From NCBI GenBank assembly GCA_023128195.1, contig JAGMEL010000343.1, positions 1 to 6,101 on the forward strand: DNA of 6,101 nt. Direction: 5' to 3'. This DNA comes from Caldifarciminota bacterium (GTDB taxonomy: Bacteria; Hydrothermota; Tepidihabitantia; SM23-42). Below the pieces are notes generated by a model, which worked only from the letters and a program-made list of their open reading frames with translations, had not been told where the DNA came from and made no database searches. Of the stretch, positions 1-6,070 are shown one piece after another (the stretch's first letter is position 1; every line of letters begins with the position of its first letter). The position numbers were made by a program, and so were the translations under genes.

Positions 1-411
1 GAAGGTGTTGCTGGTGGACTCTGTTTCTATGAATCATTCAGGGGGAACCAGCAGACACTTTTTGCAATGGTTCAGGGAGACCCGGTTGATATGATCGTTG
101 GTATTCTTTTGAGAGAAACCGGTATCGAGGAGAGACCAGATACAGAAACACGTGTAAGCTTTGGTTTTGCTCCTATGACAAATCCGACAAAGAGTTCAGC
201 AATTTCTTACATAACAACAACACAAGGAAAGGTATTACTAAAGATCTATGACGGCACTGGAAGACTCGTTGAAACATTGGTCAACTCAGTGCAGCCAGCC
301 GGTGTTAACACAGTCAACTGGGATACCAGGAATATTGCCAGTGGTGTCTACTTCTTCAAACTCGATGCTGAAAATCAACATGCTACACACAAACTAATAC
401 TTATCAAATAA
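1..411 (+). CDS. 3' end of a secreted protein with C-terminal type IX/FlgD-like sorting domain (5' truncated)
   Basis: The reading frame is open from base 1, so the gene starts upstream of the window; 136 codons and the stop are visible. The ATG at 67 is an internal Met, not a start: it has no SD and the frame runs on upstream. The last ~85 residues form a beta-sandwich sorting tail of the T9SS type A / FlgD-Ig kind: an NPT-x-S-x-x-I-x-Y opening, then KVLLKIYDGTGRLVETL, a Gly-x-N-x-x-x-W-D turn, ASGVYFFKL and the terminal KLILIK. Known family role: such tails direct Sec-exported proteins across the outer membrane and are often removed on surface attachment. The first ~45 residues belong to an unidentified domain; GGLCFYESF followed later by a hydrophobic IVGILL helix weakly recalls the end of the amidotransferase-like domain in the Kelch protein downstream, but this is not firm. 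The catalytic or binding part lies outside the window. Intrinsic termination follows within 30 bases. Confidence 0.85.
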   Translation, partial: EGVAGGLCFYESFRGNQQTLFAMVQGDPVDMIVGILLRETGIEERPDTETRVSFGFAPMTNPTKSSAISYITTTQGKVLLKIYDGTGRLVETLVNSVQPAGVNTVNWDTRNIASGVYFFKLDAENQHATHKLILIK

Positions 412-471
412 CAGAACCACGATTTACTTTGTTACGCCCCCACACCTATGCATAGGTGTGGGGGCAGTTTT
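392..471 (+). repeat. Direct repeat, copy 1 (gene 3' end plus terminator)
   Basis: This 80-bp segment recurs at 3687-3766 with three mismatches. Positions 392-453 (62 bp) are identical in both copies, and the differences fall at 454, 455 and 466. This copy is functional in place: it contains the last codons (LILIK) and stop of the upstream gene, the spacer, and the whole terminator stem. Similarity stops abruptly on the 5' side at 391/3686 and fades within the T tract on the 3' side. Confidence 0.95.
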
Positions 472-474
472 TTT
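436..474 (+). terminator. Intrinsic terminator of the upstream secreted-protein gene
   Basis: GCCCCCACACCTATG (436-450) is followed directly by its exact reverse complement (451-465), a perfect 30-nt palindrome able to fold into a GC-rich stem with a small loop. AG and then seven T residues (468-474) follow. It begins 25 bases after the stop codon at 411. The geometry is that of a strong Rho-independent terminator for + strand transcription. Confidence 0.93.
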
Positions 475-502
475 ATTCTGTTGAGATAAAAAAAATTCCG
501 TA

Positions 503-530
503 TTGACATGTTAAATTTTTTAATTATAAT
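503..530 (+). promoter_or_regulatory. Consensus sigma70-type promoter of the Kelch gene
   Basis: TTGACA (503-508) and TATAAT (525-530) are both exact consensus hexamers with a 16-bp spacer in an AT-rich stretch just past the preceding terminator. Transcription should start near 536-538, giving a leader of about 155-160 nt before the ATG at 696. Perfect hexamers suggest strong constitutive initiation; no obvious operator was seen. Confidence 0.82.
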
Positions 531-537
531 AGAATAA

Positions 538-683
538 CTTATCCGATCCAGAAATAATGGATAAGCAAATTTTTTCAGATTATCGTTAATGAAAGGAGGT
601 GATAAAAGACAATAAAAATGTGGGGTTAATAGGGATAGGCCCCCTAAATAGAATATTACTAAGATATCCCTATCCTATTACTT
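538..683 (+). promoter_or_regulatory. Structured 5' leader with interchangeable stems, upstream of the Kelch gene
   Basis: The leader holds several complementary segments. CTTATCC (538-544) pairs with GGATAAG (559-565), a 5'-terminal hairpin followed four bases later by six T (570-575). ATAGGGATA (629-637) pairs with TATCCCTAT (665-673). GGGG (622-625) can pair with CCCC (640-643 or 641-644), which would place the 629-637 arm in its loop and give a pseudoknot topology. CTTATCC could instead pair with GGATAGG (633-639, one G-U), and GGATAGG with CCTATCC (669-675). None of these masks the start SD at 684. It matches no riboswitch consensus I know. It could be a regulatory RNA, an mRNA-stabilising leader, or coincidence in AT-rich DNA. 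Confidence 0.45.
591..603 (+). promoter_or_regulatory. Orphan extended Shine-Dalgarno in the leader (STAB-SD-like)
   Basis: GAAAGGAGGTGAT is complementary over 13 consecutive bases to the usual bacterial 16S rRNA 3' end. No ATG, GTG or TTG lies at normal spacing: the next ATG is at 618 and opens only M-W-G-stop, and a GTG at 620 opens 21 codons ending at 683-685. The SD also sits inside an 8-codon frame beginning at ATG 589. An SD without a gene in a 5' leader resembles the mRNA-stabilising STAB-SD known from Bacillus thuringiensis cry3A. It could equally serve a leader peptide or ribosome standby. Confidence 0.5.
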
Positions 684-690
684 AAGGAGG
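684..690 (+). promoter_or_regulatory. Ribosome binding site of the Kelch gene
   Basis: AAGGAGG ends five bases before the ATG at 696. It is strong and well spaced, and it fixes the start, which is followed at once by a signal peptide. Confidence 0.9.
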
Positions 691-695
691 AAACA

Positions 696-3596
696 ATGAA
701 AAAAGCTCTATTATTTGTACTGTGTGTGGGCCTACTGCCAATGCTACTTGCAGCAACAAATATGGATAAAATCAATACCGACCCGGCACAACCCAAGGAA
801 GCTAAAGAACTACCTGAATCGTTTTTCCCCAATGCCGCAGTCCGCAGCACGGGCGGACCCGATGACTTCGGTTATACGTGGATTGATTCTGATGAACCTG
901 GTGGTCCTGTATTTAACTGGATTGAAATCTCCGGGACTGGTACACCCACGGCTATGGCCGACGATGATCACTACTGGCCTATTCCATTCACGTTCACATT
1001 CTATGGTGTGACCTACGACAATATCGCGGTTGGTTCTAACGGCGGTGTCTATTTTCAAGATACTTATCTAACGTTAGGAAATACTGCTCTTCCCTCAACT
1101 GCTTCTAATATATATCAGCTTATTGCTCCCTATTGGGATGACCTCAATCCTAACGCGTCAGGCGCCGATGATGTCTACTATCAAATAATAGGTAACACAT
1201 TGGTCATTGAGTGGCACCAAGTCCCGCGATACGCTGCTACCAACTATATGACCTTTGAAGTCATTCTCGATGCGAGCACAGGCGACATAATCTTCCAGTA
1301 TTTAACCCTCTCAGGAGAAACAGGGAGTAGCGCAACCGTTGGTATTCAGGGAAGCGAAACCCAACCACCAGTCTGGTACCTGCAGTACTCCTACAATACC
1401 GCATCTTTACACGATAACCTTGCGATAAAATTCAGCGCGGCTCCCGGCGTTCTATATGTGGATGATGATGATGCCCCTGCTGTTTCAGGATATTTTGAGA
1501 CCTCATTCAGTAACCTCGGCATTGCCTATGATATATGGGTTGTCACTGACAGTGGCGATGTGACCCCGGATGCATCTGTTATGGGAACCTATGACATTGT
1601 TGTCTGGACTACTGGTGATGACTATTCTTCCACTTTTGTTGGTAACGATACCATCGAGGTGGCAAACTACCTCGCTGGTGGTGGTAAGATGTGGCTCTCA
1701 TCTGAGGACATCCTCTATCATCTTGGCCCAGTGAGCTGGTTGCATGTCGCTTCTTACTTCAGCGATATAGGATGCGTCGCAGCCACGGGTGTCGGTCCAA
1801 TCATGACGGGTACGTCCTTCGCAACTACTGGCGGCGTCGTATCTGACTATGCTGATGAAATTTATCCCGATGCTTTTGCCTGGACAGAGATGCAGAATGA
1901 GACACCTGTTGATAACACCATTGCTATGGATGTCACAACTGGTCTTCCGTACTACCTTTTCTTCCAATCTTTTCCATTTGAAAACATCAACGCTGAAGCC
2001 GATCGCGATACCATGATGCAAAGGGTTTTTATCTGGTTGTTTGGAACCCACGACGTAGGAACGAATGCAATTGTTGAACCGCCAACATCTCTCTTGCCGA
2101 CGACCACGGTCGATCCGACTGCCATATACGCAAACACTGGCACTTATACCGAAACCTTTGATGTCTATTTCACAATTGATTCGGCCGGTGTTAATGTCTA
2201 CTATGAGACAGCGAACATAACCCTTGATGTTGGTGATGATACCACAATTGTCTGGCCTTCCTGGACAGCTGGTCCGGCTCCTGGTATCGTTTATGACGTA
2301 ACTGCCTATACTGATCTTACTTACGATGAGCATCCTAGCAATGACACCTTGACTCAGCAAACTATCACTGCCGCCTGGACGTCCTGGGAACCGTATACTG
2401 CTCCTAGTATGAATTTTGATCGTCTCACCAATGCCACGGTTTATGATTCTGATAATGACATGATTTATATGATCGGTGGCACACCAAGCGGTCAGCCGGG
2501 CAGCCAAGTCAATTACAACTATGCCTATGACCCTGTAACCGATACATGGAATACGTCTCTATCCCCAATGCCCACCCCACATGGTTGGATTCAGGGGGCT
2601 TACTGGGATGGTAAGATATACGTAATCGGTGGTTTGGATAATGCTGGCAGTGCTATAAATAATACCGAGATCTACGATATCGCAGGTGATGCCTGGAGTA
2701 CTGGAACACCAATTCCTCAAGCCGTATTAGCCCACGGCACTGTTGCCTGGAATGGTAACATCTACGTTATCGGAGGCTGGAATGGTGTTTCGTCTGGTGG
2801 ATTCACCACAGTATATCGCTATGACATTGCTGGCGATGCCTGGACTAGTGCAACCGCCCTACCTCAGGAATTTGATATGGGCGGTGTGACGATCTGGGAC
2901 AATGTTATATATCTCTGTGGTGGTGTCCTTAGAACTGCTAGCGCAGCTTATACCCATGTTTATTCTGGCACAATTGATGCAGGAAATCCTGATGACATCA
3001 CCTGGACTCAATTAGATCCTCTCCCCACACCGAATTCTATCAACGGTGCCACAGCACTGGACGGAAAGATCTACATGTTGGGTGGATTCCTCAATTTGAT
3101 GACAGTAACCAACGAGTTCTGGGAGTATGACCCAGGGACCAGCATCTGGACACAACCGGAAAACTATGTAGTCCCTGTTGTGCGTAACCATATGGTCATT
3201 GCCCGTCAAGGTCATGATGAGATATATGCAGTGGCTGGTGATGCTAATGGCGACTGGGGTCCGCCTAATAACTATTACTATAAAATTGCTAGATGGGTGC
3301 CAGGAATTGCTGAATTCCCAGATCCTGTAGATATCGAGAAGACATCGTTTGTGCTGAGCCCAAACATAGGAAATAGGATGGTTACGATTTCATTTTCGCT
3401 TGCTTCACCTAGTCGAGTATCTTTAGCCCTCTACAATACTCTTGGCCAGAAGGTTATGTCTGTACTTGATAGCAAGGATATGATTAAATCCCACAGTGTT
3501 AACCTGTCCTTAAGAGAACTTCCATCTGGTGTCTATTTTGTCAACCTAGTAACTGATAACTCATCGATGACACAGAAGCTGGTGATCACTAAATAA
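696..3596 (+). CDS. Secreted multidomain Kelch-repeat protein with C-terminal sorting domain
   Basis: This 966-residue protein is probably exported by Sec and then carried to the cell surface by a type IX-like route. Residues 1-20 form a signal peptide (KK, then a hydrophobic core, LLAA). Residues ~52-248 are a beta-rich, nidogen-like domain (FTFYGVTYDNIAVGSNG, LIAPYWDDL). Residues ~252-450 resemble a glutamine-amidotransferase-like fold (VLYVDDDDAP, YDIVVWTTGD, VANYLAGGGKMWLSSED) without a recognisable catalytic Cys nucleophile motif. Residues ~452-558 look like an Ig/CARDB-type spacer. Six Kelch motifs start at 590, 641, 689, 738, 792 and 843 (IYMIGG, IYVIGG, IYVIGG, IYLCGG, IYMLGG, IYAVAG), 48-54 residues apart, predicting a six-bladed propeller. 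Residues ~880-966 are the sorting tail (LPSGVYF, ending KLVITK). The ligand is unknown; adhesion or glycan binding is only a guess. It is transcribed alone, between its own promoter and terminator. Confidence 0.92.
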   Translation: MKKALLFVLCVGLLPMLLAATNMDKINTDPAQPKEAKELPESFFPNAAVRSTGGPDDFGYTWIDSDEPGGPVFNWIEISGTGTPTAMADDDHYWPIPFTFTFYGVTYDNIAVGSNGGVYFQDTYLTLGNTALPSTASNIYQLIAPYWDDLNPNASGADDVYYQIIGNTLVIEWHQVPRYAATNYMTFEVILDASTGDIIFQYLTLSGETGSSATVGIQGSETQPPVWYLQYSYNTASLHDNLAIKFSAAPGVLYVDDDDAPAVSGYFETSFSNLGIAYDIWVVTDSGDVTPDASVMGTYDIVVWTTGDDYSSTFVGNDTIEVANYLAGGGKMWLSSEDILYHLGPVSWLHVASYFSDIGCVAATGVGPIMTGTSFATTGGVVSDYADEIYPDAFAWTEMQNETPVDNTIAMDVTTGLPYYLFFQSFPFENINAEADRDTMMQRVFIWLFGTHDVGTNAIVEPPTSLLPTTTVDPTAIYANTGTYTETFDVYFTIDSAGVNVYYETANITLDVGDDTTIVWPSWTAGPAPGIVYDVTAYTDLTYDEHPSNDTLTQQTITAAWTSWEPYTAPSMNFDRLTNATVYDSDNDMIYMIGGTPSGQPGSQVNYNYAYDPVTDTWNTSLSPMPTPHGWIQGAYWDGKIYVIGGLDNAGSAINNTEIYDIAGDAWSTGTPIPQAVLAHGTVAWNGNIYVIGGWNGVSSGGFTTVYRYDIAGDAWTSATALPQEFDMGGVTIWDNVIYLCGGVLRTASAAYTHVYSGTIDAGNPDDITWTQLDPLPTPNSINGATALDGKIYMLGGFLNLMTVTNEFWEYDPGTSIWTQPENYVVPVVRNHMVIARQGHDEIYAVAGDANGDWGPPNNYYYKIARWVPGIAEFPDPVDIEKTSFVLSPNIGNRMVTISFSLASPSRVSLALYNTLGQKVMSVLDSKDMIKSHSVNLSLRELPSGVYFVNLVTDNSSMTQKLVITK

Positions 3597-3613
3597 CGGA
3601 ATTATTTAGAATC

Positions 3614-3651
3614 AGAGCAGGGTTTGGGTAAAACCAAACCCTGCTCTTTTT
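3614..3651 (+). terminator. Intrinsic terminator of the Kelch gene
   Basis: AGAGCAGGGTTTGG (3614-3627) pairs perfectly over 14 bp with CCAAACCCTGCTCT (3634-3647) around a 6-nt loop, and five T (3647-3651) follow. It starts 18 bases after the stop at 3596. Read on the - strand there is no comparable T tract, so it is not an obvious terminator for the converging tonB gene. Confidence 0.93.
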
Positions 3652-3686
3652 GACATACCCCCAATAAACTCTCCTTCGCATTGATC

Positions 3687-3766
3687 AACTAATACTTATC
3701 AAATAACAGAACCACGATTTACTTTGTTACGCCCCCACACCTATGCATTAGTGTGGGGGCGGTTTT
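3687..3766 (+). repeat. Direct repeat, copy 2: orphan gene tail and decayed terminator
   Basis: Near-identical to 392-471 (77 of 80 positions). It carries the coding tail for LILIK and a TAA (3704-3706) with no gene in front: the sequence before 3687 does not match the upstream gene. In the hairpin (3731-3760) the outer 10-bp arms are intact but the inner stem is broken by the two changes at 3749-3750, and the T tract is reduced to four T followed by CATA. This is a non-coding remnant of duplication or recombination lying between the converging Kelch and tonB genes. It may still act as a weak + strand terminator; on the - strand no T run follows it. Confidence 0.9.
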
Positions 3767-3778
3767 CATACTCTCTTA

Positions 3779-4390
3779 TCAGCCGCTGGTCAATCGGAAC
3801 TTTATGGGTATTGATACCCAAACACGCACATACTTATCACGCTGCTTTGCCGGCGTAAATTTCGCCCTGCGCGCCGCAGCAAGCGCCGCCTGATCCAACA
3901 TCTGATTACCACTCGACTTCAAAACCTCCGCCTCAATAATACTCCCATCAATATCAACTAACGCCTTGATCACTGTAGTACCCTCAATCCCCGCCTTCCG
4001 CGCTAACTCCGGATACCGGGGCTTCGGAATATTGATCGGCTCGGGCTTTACCTCAACTTTATAATAAGGCACAATCTCAATCTCCGGACCCGTCGGCATA
4101 GTCCTTATTATATCCTCCTGAAACTCGGTAATCGCAATCGTCTCAACCGCCTCCTCAGCAACCTCACTCTCCGCCTCAACCGCCACCTTGGGACGCTCCA
4201 CGGGCGGCGGCTCCTCAAACTTCTCCATCATCGCTGAAATCTCCTCCACCATCGTTATTATCTCCTTCTTCAACTCATAAGGCCTCGGCTCTGCATAAGG
4301 CACAAAAAGAAAAAGCATGACAAAAATAACTAAACTGGAGAACATCCCAACCCTAAGATATACCCCGTACATAAGCTTATGGTCTTTCAT
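3779..4390 (-). CDS. tonB: TonB-family energy transducer
   Basis: A 203-residue protein. A short cytoplasmic N terminus and one membrane anchor (about residues 14-31, VGMFSSLVIFVMLFLFV) precede a periplasmic linker and a C-terminal TonB domain (about 122-200) with the hallmarks PRYPELARKAGIEG, VDIDGSI, LDQAALAAARRAKFTPA and VSIPIKF. Known role: with ExbB/ExbD it couples the inner-membrane proton gradient to outer-membrane TonB-dependent receptors. The linker is unusual: it has one PPP and a KPEP motif but is mainly acidic and possibly helical (about 38-85) instead of the usual long Pro-Lys stretch. The start is supported by AGGAGGT upstream of the ATG. No exbB, exbD or receptor gene lies beside it, so its partners are elsewhere. 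It converges with the Kelch gene and diverges from deoB. The gene is locally GC-rich compared with deoB and cdd. The family call is firm; the exact paralogue and substrate are not. Confidence 0.9.
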   Translation of the reverse strand: MKDHKLMYGVYLRVGMFSSLVIFVMLFLFVPYAEPRPYELKKEIITMVEEISAMMEKFEEPPPVERPKVAVEAESEVAEEAVETIAITEFQEDIIRTMPTGPEIEIVPYYKVEVKPEPINIPKPRYPELARKAGIEGTTVIKALVDIDGSIIEAEVLKSSGNQMLDQAALAAARRAKFTPAKQRDKYVRVWVSIPIKFRLTSG

Positions 4391-4393
4391 ATT

Positions 4394-4403
4394 ACCTCCT
4401 TCT
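4394..4403 (-). promoter_or_regulatory. Ribosome binding site of tonB
   Basis: On the - strand this reads AGAAGGAGGT, with three bases to the ATG (complement of 4388-4390). It is a strong SD and contrasts with the absence of one before the divergent deoB. Confidence 0.85.
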
Positions 4404-4437
4404 ATTTATATATACAGAATTTTTTATAAAATATTCC

Positions 4438-4473
4438 TTTACAAATAAAAAAATTTATATATACTTTTTTATA
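4438..4473 (+). promoter_or_regulatory. Probable deoB-cdd operon promoter giving a leaderless mRNA
   Basis: TTTACA (4438-4443) and TATACT (4460-4465) are separated by 16 bp, the same spacing as the Kelch promoter. Transcription would begin about 6-9 bases past the -10 hexamer, that is at about 4471-4474, on or next to the deoB ATG. No purine-rich SD exists upstream of that ATG, which fits leaderless translation. The rest of the 83-bp gap to tonB is AT-rich, and no convincing tonB promoter stands out in it. Confidence 0.5.
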
Positions 4474-5640
4474 ATGAAAAGAGCAATTGTGCTTATTCTG
4501 GATGGGGTTGGGATTGGTGAACTACCTGATGCAGCAGAGTATGGAGATGAAGGAAGCAATACCTTAGTTAATTTAGCCCGCTTTTGCGGAGGTTTAAAAC
4601 TTCCTGTTCTTGAACGACTTGGTCTGGGTAATATTACTGCTATTAAAGGAGTAAACCATGTTGACAAACCACTTGCCTGTTTTGGCAAGATGGCAGAAAA
4701 ATCATCGGGCAAGGATTCTACGTCCGGGCACTGGGAATTATTTGGGCTGGTACTAAAAAAACCATTCCCGACATACCCCAATGGATTTCCCGATGAAATC
4801 ATAAAACAATTTGAAACAAGAATCAACCATAAGGTCATTGGAAATTTTCCTGTCTCAGGTACAGAAATCATCAAGAGATTTGGTGATGAACATATAAAAA
4901 CTAAAAGACCGATTGTATATACATCGGCAGATAGTGTTTTTCAGATTGCCTGTCACATTGATGTATTCAGTCTTGAAGAACTATATAAATTTTGTGAAAT
5001 TGCAAGAAAACTACTAACTGGGAAGCACAGCGTTGCCCGGGTAATTGCTCGCCCTTTCAGGGGTGAATCACCTGACTTTTATAGAACAAAAGACCGGCGT
5101 GACTATTCAATACCACCGCCCGAGCCTACGCTTTTAGATATCGTAAAAGAAAATGGTCTTGATGTTATAGCAATCGGTAAAATAGACGAACTATTTGGTC
5201 ATCGAGGGTATACTAAATCTTACCATTCATTAAATGATTTAGAATGTGTGAATTTTGTTCTCAAGGCACTTAATGAAATTGATAGTGGTTTGATAGTCGC
5301 AAATTTCATACAATTTGACATGGATTGGGGACATCGTAATGATACCGAAGGTTTTAAAAATGGATTAATTGAAATTGATAAAGGTATAGGAAATATCATA
5401 GAAAAAATTAAAAACGATGATATTCTTTTCATTACTGCAGACCACGGCAATGACCCGACAACACCTTCTACTGACCATTCACGAGAATACGTTCCCATCT
5501 TAGCATTAACATCTAAACGCAGGGGCGGGAATTTAGGGGTGCGAAAATCCTTTTCTGATTTAGCACAGAGCATTGCACACTACTTTAATATTAATGGGAT
5601 TAAAAATGGTGAAAACTTCCTTGATGTCTACCTTGTCTAA
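4474..5640 (+). CDS. deoB: Phosphopentomutase
   Basis: DeoB interconverts ribose or deoxyribose 1-phosphate and the 5-phosphate in the cytoplasm, linking nucleoside phosphorolysis to central carbon metabolism. The 388-residue product has full family length and all alkaline-phosphatase-superfamily landmarks: metal-binding Asp10 in LILDGVG, the phospho-acceptor Thr83 in KDSTSGHWE, Asp282 and His287 in FDMDWGHRND, Asp323-His324 in TADHGND, and His335 in TDHSRE. Spacing between these matches the Bacillus enzyme (Thr85, Asp286, His291, Asp327, His328, His339). The cap-domain signatures FPVSGTEII, YTSADSVFQIA and ARPFRGE are present. The start is set by the conserved MKRAIVLILDGVGIGELPDA N terminus although no SD precedes it. 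It overlaps cdd by 17 bp if cdd starts at 5624, so the two are probably co-transcribed and translationally coupled. It is much more AT-rich than tonB. Confidence 0.97.
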   Translation: MKRAIVLILDGVGIGELPDAAEYGDEGSNTLVNLARFCGGLKLPVLERLGLGNITAIKGVNHVDKPLACFGKMAEKSSGKDSTSGHWELFGLVLKKPFPTYPNGFPDEIIKQFETRINHKVIGNFPVSGTEIIKRFGDEHIKTKRPIVYTSADSVFQIACHIDVFSLEELYKFCEIARKLLTGKHSVARVIARPFRGESPDFYRTKDRRDYSIPPPEPTLLDIVKENGLDVIAIGKIDELFGHRGYTKSYHSLNDLECVNFVLKALNEIDSGLIVANFIQFDMDWGHRNDTEGFKNGLIEIDKGIGNIIEKIKNDDILFITADHGNDPTTPSTDHSREYVPILALTSKRRGGNLGVRKSFSDLAQSIAHYFNINGIKNGENFLDVYLV

Positions 5641-6049
5641 AAAGACTCTGTCAAAGGAATTAATCAAAAGTGTGAAAAGGGTTATAAAATCCTCTTATGC
5701 ACCTTACTCTAAAATATTGGTCAGTGCTGGACTGTATTGTGCCAGTGGTAAAATTTATACTGGCGTAAATATAGAAAACAGTTCCTATTCACTAACCATG
5801 TGTGCTGAAAGGGTTGCGTTGTTTAAAGCAGTTTCTGAAGGCGAAAAGAAGTTTCGATTACTGCTTTTATATTCGCCACAGTTAAACTTCATCATGCCCT
5901 GCGGAGCCTGTCTACAGGTTCTGAGTGAATTTTCTTCTGATATTATCATAGTGCTCATGAATGAAAATGATGAGTTCAAGTTCTATCCAATAAAGACACT
6001 ACTCGCAAGACCATTTATTCTACCTAACAATGACAATCATGTGGCATAA
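5624..6049 (+). CDS. cdd: Cytidine deaminase (homotetrameric type)
   Basis: Hydrolytic, zinc-dependent deamination of cytidine and deoxycytidine to uridine and deoxyuridine in pyrimidine salvage. With the ATG at 5624 the product has 141 residues, close to the ~136 of the short Bacillus-type enzyme. Zinc ligands are Cys60 (in MCAERVALFKAV), Cys93 and Cys96 (PCGAC); Glu62 is the proton shuttle; Asn49 and Glu51 in NIEN bind the ribose; SYAPYSK is the conserved N-terminal motif. The three-Cys set marks the tetrameric class. The frame is open further upstream, with ATGs at 5573, 5594 and 5606, but these would add non-conserved residues encoded inside deoB. TTG at 5633 is also possible. No start has a strong SD, so translation is likely coupled to deoB termination. 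Function is certain; the exact start is not. Confidence 0.93.
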   Translation: MSTLSKKTLSKELIKSVKRVIKSSYAPYSKILVSAGLYCASGKIYTGVNIENSSYSLTMCAERVALFKAVSEGEKKFRLLLLYSPQLNFIMPCGACLQVLSEFSSDIIIVLMNENDEFKFYPIKTLLARPFILPNNDNHVA

Positions 6050-6070
6050 ATTTTTATTTCTGGAGTATAT

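Noticed and set aside
538..695. Known riboswitch (c-di-GMP, SAM, TPP or T-box) in the Kelch leader
   Set aside because: I could not find the conserved core motifs of these classes; only generic self-complementarity is present.
715..1011. Overlapping + strand ORF at the start of the Kelch gene
   Set aside because: It lies out of frame within the signal peptide and nidogen-like region and has no SD or recognisable motif.
1458..1473. Short GAT trinucleotide run
   Set aside because: It encodes the Asp-rich turn of VLYVDDDDAP and is explained by coding; it is too short for a meaningful microsatellite.
1698..2507. Long - strand ORF (269 codons) inside the Kelch gene
   Set aside because: It is antisense to a convincing multidomain gene. 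Its translation is rich in Arg, Ile, Cys and Ser with no recognisable domain, and no SD or independent context was seen. It is a shadow of codon bias in the real frame.
3601..3778. Bidirectional terminator also serving tonB
   Set aside because: Neither hairpin is followed by a T tract when read on the - strand, so no intrinsic tonB terminator can be claimed.
4455..4874. - strand ORF covering the deoB promoter and 5' end
   Set aside because: It is antisense to the conserved DeoB N terminus and catalytic Thr region and has no family resemblance.
5573..5623. Upstream extension of cytidine deaminase to the ATG at 5573
   Set aside because: It would overlap deoB by 68 bp and add 17 non-conserved residues. 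The family length and the position of SYAPYSK favour the ATG at 5624.
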